Positions 15,816 to 18,698 of a stretch of DNA of 18,698 bases are shown in pieces. Source of the DNA: Gammaproteobacteria bacterium (lineage in GTDB: Bacteria; Pseudomonadota; Gammaproteobacteria; DSM-19610); NCBI GenBank assembly GCA_030618475.1, contig JAUXDG010000025.1, forward strand, positions 1 through 18,698, given 5' to 3'. Position 1 is the first letter of the stretch, and the number at the start of each line of letters is the position of its first letter. The notes below the pieces were generated by a model. It had not been told where the DNA came from. It ran no database searches and saw nothing but the letters and a program-made list of their open reading frames with translations. The translations under genes were made by a program, and so were the position numbers.

Positions 15816-15860
15816 TTGCCGGTTGATAACCCGCCTAAATTACAGCTCGAGGAGTCATTG

Positions 15861-16133
15861 GTGAGTAAAGATCTGATGTTTTATTGCATTCCCCAACAGG
15901 CGTACATGCGTACTGAGAACTGCAACAACCTGCGTAAACGACCTGCGGGAAAAGCACCCGCCGGGGCTCAACCGATGTTACGAGCGTGTGAAAAATGTAC
16001 CATGTACCCGCTGGTCGACAAAATGAAGGTTCCAACCATCAGTCTCGATGCCTACCTGGGTGGCAGCAAGCCCAAGGTCGCCAATCTGCAGGCAGCTGTC
16101 AACAGGAAAATTATTCAGTCGAGCCTGGTCTGA
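15861..16133 (+). CDS. Unrecognised 90-aa four-cysteine protein
   Basis: I do not recognise this protein. From GTG 15861, with GAGGAG at 15849-15854 six bases upstream, it is 90 aa. It has four cysteines, Cys9, Cys21, Cys43 and Cys46, spaced C-x11-C-x21-C-x2-C; the last pair, in ACEKCTMYP, looks like half of a zinc knuckle. The chain is basic (KKRP-like patches near 25-31, several lysines later) and lacks a signal peptide or membrane helix, so it is probably cytoplasmic. A metal-binding or nucleic-acid-associated role is only a guess. It has its own promoter and follows glmS by 113 bases. A TTG at 15816 would extend it by 15 residues but overlaps the start of the predicted transcript. Confidence 0.7.
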   Translation: MSKDLMFYCIPQQAYMRTENCNNLRKRPAGKAPAGAQPMLRACEKCTMYPLVDKMKVPTISLDAYLGGSKPKVANLQAAVNRKIIQSSLV

Positions 16134-16236
16134 TCAAGTACGGGCTCCATCAGCACGTCCCTGCACAAGCGGGAATCCGGTAAGTTCTGACGTTGAATTT
16201 ACCGCCGCCGCTGGTGCGGGGATAGACGCCTGCCGC

Positions 16237-16242
16237 TATAAT
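16237..16242 (+). promoter_or_regulatory. Candidate -10 of the 285-aa gene
   Basis: A perfect TATAAT 35 bases before ATG 16278, with predicted +1 near 16249. No good -35 is seen at 16-18 bases upstream. The remaining leader has no clear Shine-Dalgarno sequence. Confidence 0.4.
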
Positions 16243-16277
16243 TCGGATCAGCTAACGACGTCTTTCCCATTCAGCCT

Positions 16278-17135
16278 ATGAATCCATACTACGGCGTGCG
16301 GCGGCTCGGTCCTTATCTGGGGGTTATTCAGGTTATCGACGTCGGGGATGCCTGCGCCTACTCGACAAACGGCCACAGCTGGCGTATCCGGCAACAGACC
16401 GCATCCGGCAGTTTGCGCTGGGGTGTGACGCAGATATCCGATGGCAGTCTGGATGACGTGCGCATCGTCAATGCCGATAATCTGGTTGAAGCATTAAAGA
16501 AACTGCCAGCCGTACCCTTCCCCATCCGTGACCGCTTCGAACTCTGGTTACTGAATAATAAGACCCGCAAACCACTGGCACTGTTAAGGACGTGCTATAA
16601 AGCTCTGGACATGGAGCGTGTCAATGATCCGCACTGGCGGCCTTTTCTGATGACCGACACCGAGTTTGTTTCGCCCACCCTGGCAAAGGTCGAAAAGGAA
16701 AAAACCCGGCGTGGCTGGCCAATACCTCACAGGGATCAACTGGAAAGCCAGGTTAATGTGGCCTCACGGCCCATGCCCGCAGCGCAATGGTTCGAGCGCC
16801 AGCGCGATGGAAGTGGCACCGGCAAACAAGGTTTACGCATAAGCGAAGAAGAAATCGGCCGTACACTCGAGTTTGAGGATTTCCCGGAACTTTTGATCAG
16901 CGAAAACTGGGAAAACGACACAAAAAGCGGGCTGGTCGCTGATTACCATGACTGGTATGCCGCATCCCTGTTAGTCCACCAGAATCTGAGCAGGACGACA
17001 CGTGAACGTCTGGAACAGGCCGCCTGCAGGCGGCCGCAAGCCCTACTGGCAAGCTATCCGCTGGTGCCTGAAATCATCGACCAGGAGGCCATCGAAGTGG
17101 CGCTGGTCAGCGCAAGACTGATGAATGCTTCATAG
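16278..17135 (+). CDS. Unrecognised 285-aa soluble protein
   Basis: I do not recognise a family. The protein is 285 aa with no signal peptide and no membrane helix. The N-terminal 50 residues (MNPYYGVRRLGPYLGVIQVIDVGDACAYS, then SWRIRQQ) look beta-rich. A middle portion contains FELWLLNNKTRKPLALLRTCYK (88-108), a hydrophilic linker of about 135-185 and an acidic stretch EEEIGRTLEFEDFPELLI (190-207). The C-terminus is helical (DWYAASLLVHQNLSRTTRERLEQAACRRPQALL). Codon use and composition match its neighbours, so recent transfer is not indicated. It converges with the ycgN-like gene across 71 bases that lack a clear terminator. Confidence 0.8.
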   Translation: MNPYYGVRRLGPYLGVIQVIDVGDACAYSTNGHSWRIRQQTASGSLRWGVTQISDGSLDDVRIVNADNLVEALKKLPAVPFPIRDRFELWLLNNKTRKPLALLRTCYKALDMERVNDPHWRPFLMTDTEFVSPTLAKVEKEKTRRGWPIPHRDQLESQVNVASRPMPAAQWFERQRDGSGTGKQGLRISEEEIGRTLEFEDFPELLISENWENDTKSGLVADYHDWYAASLLVHQNLSRTTRERLEQAACRRPQALLASYPLVPEIIDQEAIEVALVSARLMNAS

Positions 17136-17206
17136 CCGACAGACACTGTGCGACCCGCAGGGCCATCACACCCCGACTCATGGCAAAGTCTCCGTACAGG
17201 ACGCTG

Positions 17207-17650
17207 TTAGTCGAACCGGTGTACCAGCTGTTCCGGCAATTCATCCGGGTGCACATACTCTTCCGAGACCACCTTGTCGCGTACCGAGATGCCTGCCTGG
17301 TGAATACTGTCCGGATCTCCGCTGATCAGGGGGTGCCAGTCGAACAGAGGTTTGCGTTCCGCCAGCAGCCGGTAGGCACAGGTGTCGGGTAACCACTTTT
17401 TATCCCGCGCAACCTCGGGCGTGACCTTGATGCAATCGGGGACCAGTAAGGAGCGCTGCTGGTAAGCGGTGCAGCGGCAGTGCATACTGTCGTGAAATTC
17501 ACACACCACGTTGGTGTAGAACAGTTCTCCGCTGTCTTCGTCTTCAATTTTCAACAGGCAGCAGCGTCCACAGCCGTCACACAGCGCTTCCCATTCTTCC
17601 CTGTTCAGTTCATCGAGGGGCTTTGTTTCCCAGAAGCGTGCTTTTAGCAT
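17207..17650 (-). CDS. YcgN/UPF0260 family cysteine-cluster protein
   Basis: Belongs to the YkgJ-type CxxCxxCC (putative zinc or iron-chelating) superfamily and resembles E. coli YcgN along its length: FWETKPLDELNREEWEALCD near the start, the LCDGCGRCC cluster (Cys24, 27, 30, 31), a TNVVC segment, CRCTAYQQR (58-66), PDCIKVT (71-77), KWLPDTCAYRLLAE (85-98), DWHPLISGD and ISVRDKVV. Nine cysteines in 147 aa. The biochemical role of the family is not established to my knowledge. ATG 17650 is 15 bases downstream of the rsmJ stop, so the two are probably co-transcribed; no clear Shine-Dalgarno sequence is visible. Confidence 0.9.
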   Translation of the reverse strand: MLKARFWETKPLDELNREEWEALCDGCGRCCLLKIEDEDSGELFYTNVVCEFHDSMHCRCTAYQQRSLLVPDCIKVTPEVARDKKWLPDTCAYRLLAERKPLFDWHPLISGDPDSIHQAGISVRDKVVSEEYVHPDELPEQLVHRFD

Positions 17651-17665
17651 GACGGTGAAGTTGGC

Positions 17666-18442
17666 TCACAGGGTGACGTAAATATCATAACGTGTCTTTT
17701 TGCTTACTATACAGGTATCCGGCTTTTTATCGTTCAGCCAGCCAGTGCGACGGGGACGTTTGACGACAACCCGACGTCGGGCTGATTTCAGCGCAATCTC
17801 GAGAAGGGCGTCCGAGTCCCGGTCGGGCCCCAGCAACTCCTGCAGGGCGCGTATCTCCTTTTTGACCAGCACGTGTTCTTTACCCGGCGGGTACATGGGG
17901 TCAAGGTAGACGACCTCGGCTTGCCGCTGCTCGGCAAGGTTCTGCAGCAGTTCGCTGGAATCACCGTGAACCAGGCGTAAACGCCGGCAAACCCAGCCAC
18001 TGATTTCGGCATCGGCAACCGCCCGTTGCAGGGCATCCTGCAGCAGGGCGGCCAGTATGGCCGAGCGTTCACACAGGGTGACACGGCATCCCAGGCTGGC
18101 GAGTATGAAACCATCGCGGCCCAGACCCGCTGTGGCATCCCATACCGTCGGGTTAAAACCGGGCTTTATGCCCGCGGCTCGCGCCAGGGGCTGGCCGCGG
18201 CCACCGCCATAGCGGCGCCTGTGTGCCAGCGCCCCGCTGACAAAATCAATGCGGACGGGTCCCGGTACACTCGGCCCGGCATGCCGCAATTGCAGGCCCT
18301 GTTCGTTCAGACAGAGGTAATAAGCGTTGCCCGGCAGCTCCGAAATGAGTTCGAATCCGAACTGTTCGGCCAGAGATTGTGCCTGTTGCTGCAGGGCAAT
18401 GTTGGTAGTGAGCAGACCGGTGTGGAGCTGGGAAGTGGACAT
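17666..18442 (-). CDS. rsmJ: 16S rRNA (guanine-1516-N2)-methyltransferase RsmJ
   Basis: SAM-dependent methyltransferase making m2G1516 in 16S rRNA (formerly YhiQ). At 258 aa (E. coli 250) it has the family signatures IDFVSGALAHRRRYGGGRGQPLARA (65-89), the SAM-binding DATAGLGRDGFILASLGCRV (102-121), the catalytic-type YLDPMYPP (179-186), then LVKKE and VVVKRPRRTGWL, ending RYDIYVTL. The first 60 residues are variable. It is the first gene of a minus-strand pair with the ycgN-like gene and diverges from uvrD across 164 bases. It is the second 16S rRNA methyltransferase in this window besides rsmG. Confidence 0.95.
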   Translation of the reverse strand: MSTSQLHTGLLTTNIALQQQAQSLAEQFGFELISELPGNAYYLCLNEQGLQLRHAGPSVPGPVRIDFVSGALAHRRRYGGGRGQPLARAAGIKPGFNPTVWDATAGLGRDGFILASLGCRVTLCERSAILAALLQDALQRAVADAEISGWVCRRLRLVHGDSSELLQNLAEQRQAEVVYLDPMYPPGKEHVLVKKEIRALQELLGPDRDSDALLEIALKSARRRVVVKRPRRTGWLNDKKPDTCIVSKKTRYDIYVTL

Positions 18443-18448
18443 TCCGCC

Positions 18449-18454
18449 ATTCTA
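18449..18454 (-). promoter_or_regulatory. Candidate -10 of rsmJ
   Basis: TAGAAT on the minus strand (ATTCTA on the plus strand), a 5/6 match. The predicted +1 is 18442, the A of the rsmJ ATG. The -35 region is weak, and a TTGAAG further upstream is too far (spacer about 23). Confidence 0.35.
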
Positions 18455-18591
18455 CCGCGTCACGTCGGCGGGTATGACTTCAATGGGCGAGCTGCGCAGC
18501 GCTTCATGGTGCCTTCTGCAGCGCATGTTCAGACGCTGTGCGCCGGACAGGGCGTGAGTAGAGAAATTTTCCCGGATGACGGACGCTATTT

Positions 18592-18600
18592 TGCTAAAAT
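18592..18600 (+). promoter_or_regulatory. Candidate extended -10 of uvrD
   Basis: TGCTAAAAT: a TGn extension followed by TAAAAT at 18595-18600 (5/6). The predicted +1 is 18607, the A of the uvrD ATG. No canonical LexA box was found: CTGT at 18536-18539 and ACAG at 18547-18550 are 7 bases apart rather than 8. Confidence 0.45.
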
Positions 18601-18606
18601 GCCCGC

Positions 18607-18698
18607 ATGGATGTGTCTTTCATTATCGATTCCCTTAACGACGCGCAACGCGAAGCGGTTACTGCTTCGCAGGATCCGCTGCTGGTGCTGGCGGGTGC
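18607..18698 (+). CDS. uvrD: DNA helicase II UvrD (partial, N-terminus only)
   Basis: Superfamily 1 3'-5' helicase for nucleotide excision and mismatch repair. Only the first 30 codons are in the window: MDVSFIIDSLNDAQREAVTA followed by SQDPLLVLAGA, which closely matches the E. coli UvrD start (MDVSYLLDSLNDKQREAV) and includes the Q-motif glutamine and the beginning of Walker A. The related Rep helicase starts differently (MRLNPGQQQAV), so UvrD is preferred. The gene runs off the right edge. It diverges from rsmJ. Confidence 0.88.
   Translation, partial: MDVSFIIDSLNDAQREAVTASQDPLLVLAG

Noticed and set aside
15816..15860. Upstream TTG start (15816) for the cysteine protein
   Set aside because: It lies at the end of the -10 box, before the predicted +1, and has no ribosome-binding site, while GTG 15861 has GAGGAG at ideal spacing.
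18536..18550. LexA-like CTGT-N7-ACAG upstream of uvrD
   Set aside because: The gammaproteobacterial SOS box needs an 8-base spacer and usually an AT-rich centre; here the spacer is 7 and GC-rich.

Overview
The window is a chromosomal housekeeping region from a gammaproteobacterium that is probably not an enterobacterium. The gene order mnmG-rsmG-parA-parB-atpIBEFHAGDC-(FKBP)-glmU-glmS matches the oriC-proximal block of E. coli (gidA-gidB-atp-glmU-glmS), with parAB between rsmG and atpI as in Vibrio and many other gammaproteobacteria. AtpA has the same length as the E. coli protein (513 aa) and its key residues fall at the same numbers; AtpG (287) and AtpF (156) also match in length. The coding DNA is GC-rich, codon use is mostly uniform, and no mobile element or foreign island is visible.

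Layout. 1-182: a very AT-rich edge (1-70) with an inverted repeat and a TATAAT box; by synteny this is where oriC would border mnmG. 183-4610: mnmG (tRNA wobble modification), rsmG (16S rRNA m7G methylation), parA and parB (chromosome segregation). 4646-11798: a strong TTGACC-18-TATAAT promoter, the complete nine-gene F1Fo ATP synthase operon, and a large hairpin-forming region after atpC. 11820-15747: a SlyD-like FKBP prolyl isomerase, then glmU and glmS, which make UDP-GlcNAc precursors. 15788-17135: two genes I do not recognise, a 90-aa four-cysteine protein with its own promoter and a 285-aa soluble protein. 17207-18442 on the minus strand: a YcgN-family cysteine-cluster protein and rsmJ (16S rRNA m2G methyltransferase). 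18607 to the end: the first 30 codons of uvrD.

How the genes relate. Two rRNA and one tRNA modification enzymes, ParAB, ATP synthase and cell-wall precursor synthesis are all growth-linked functions, typical of the highly dosed origin-proximal chromosome. No non-coding stretch exceeds 300 bases; the largest gaps are 1-182, 12300-12478 and 18443-18606, and each is described in the entries.

The most notable signals are not the genes themselves. First, five genes (parB, the FKBP gene, glmU, rsmJ, uvrD) have a -10-like hexamer placed so that the predicted +1 is exactly the A of the ATG, none has a well-spaced Shine-Dalgarno sequence, and three have an extended TGn -10; this suggests leaderless mRNAs. 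Second, REP-like palindromes lie between parA and parB and between atpA and atpG. Third, a 24-codon arginine-rich ORF ends at the start of rsmG. Fourth, there is a local cluster of ATA codons in glmU. I see no clearly new multi-gene system here.
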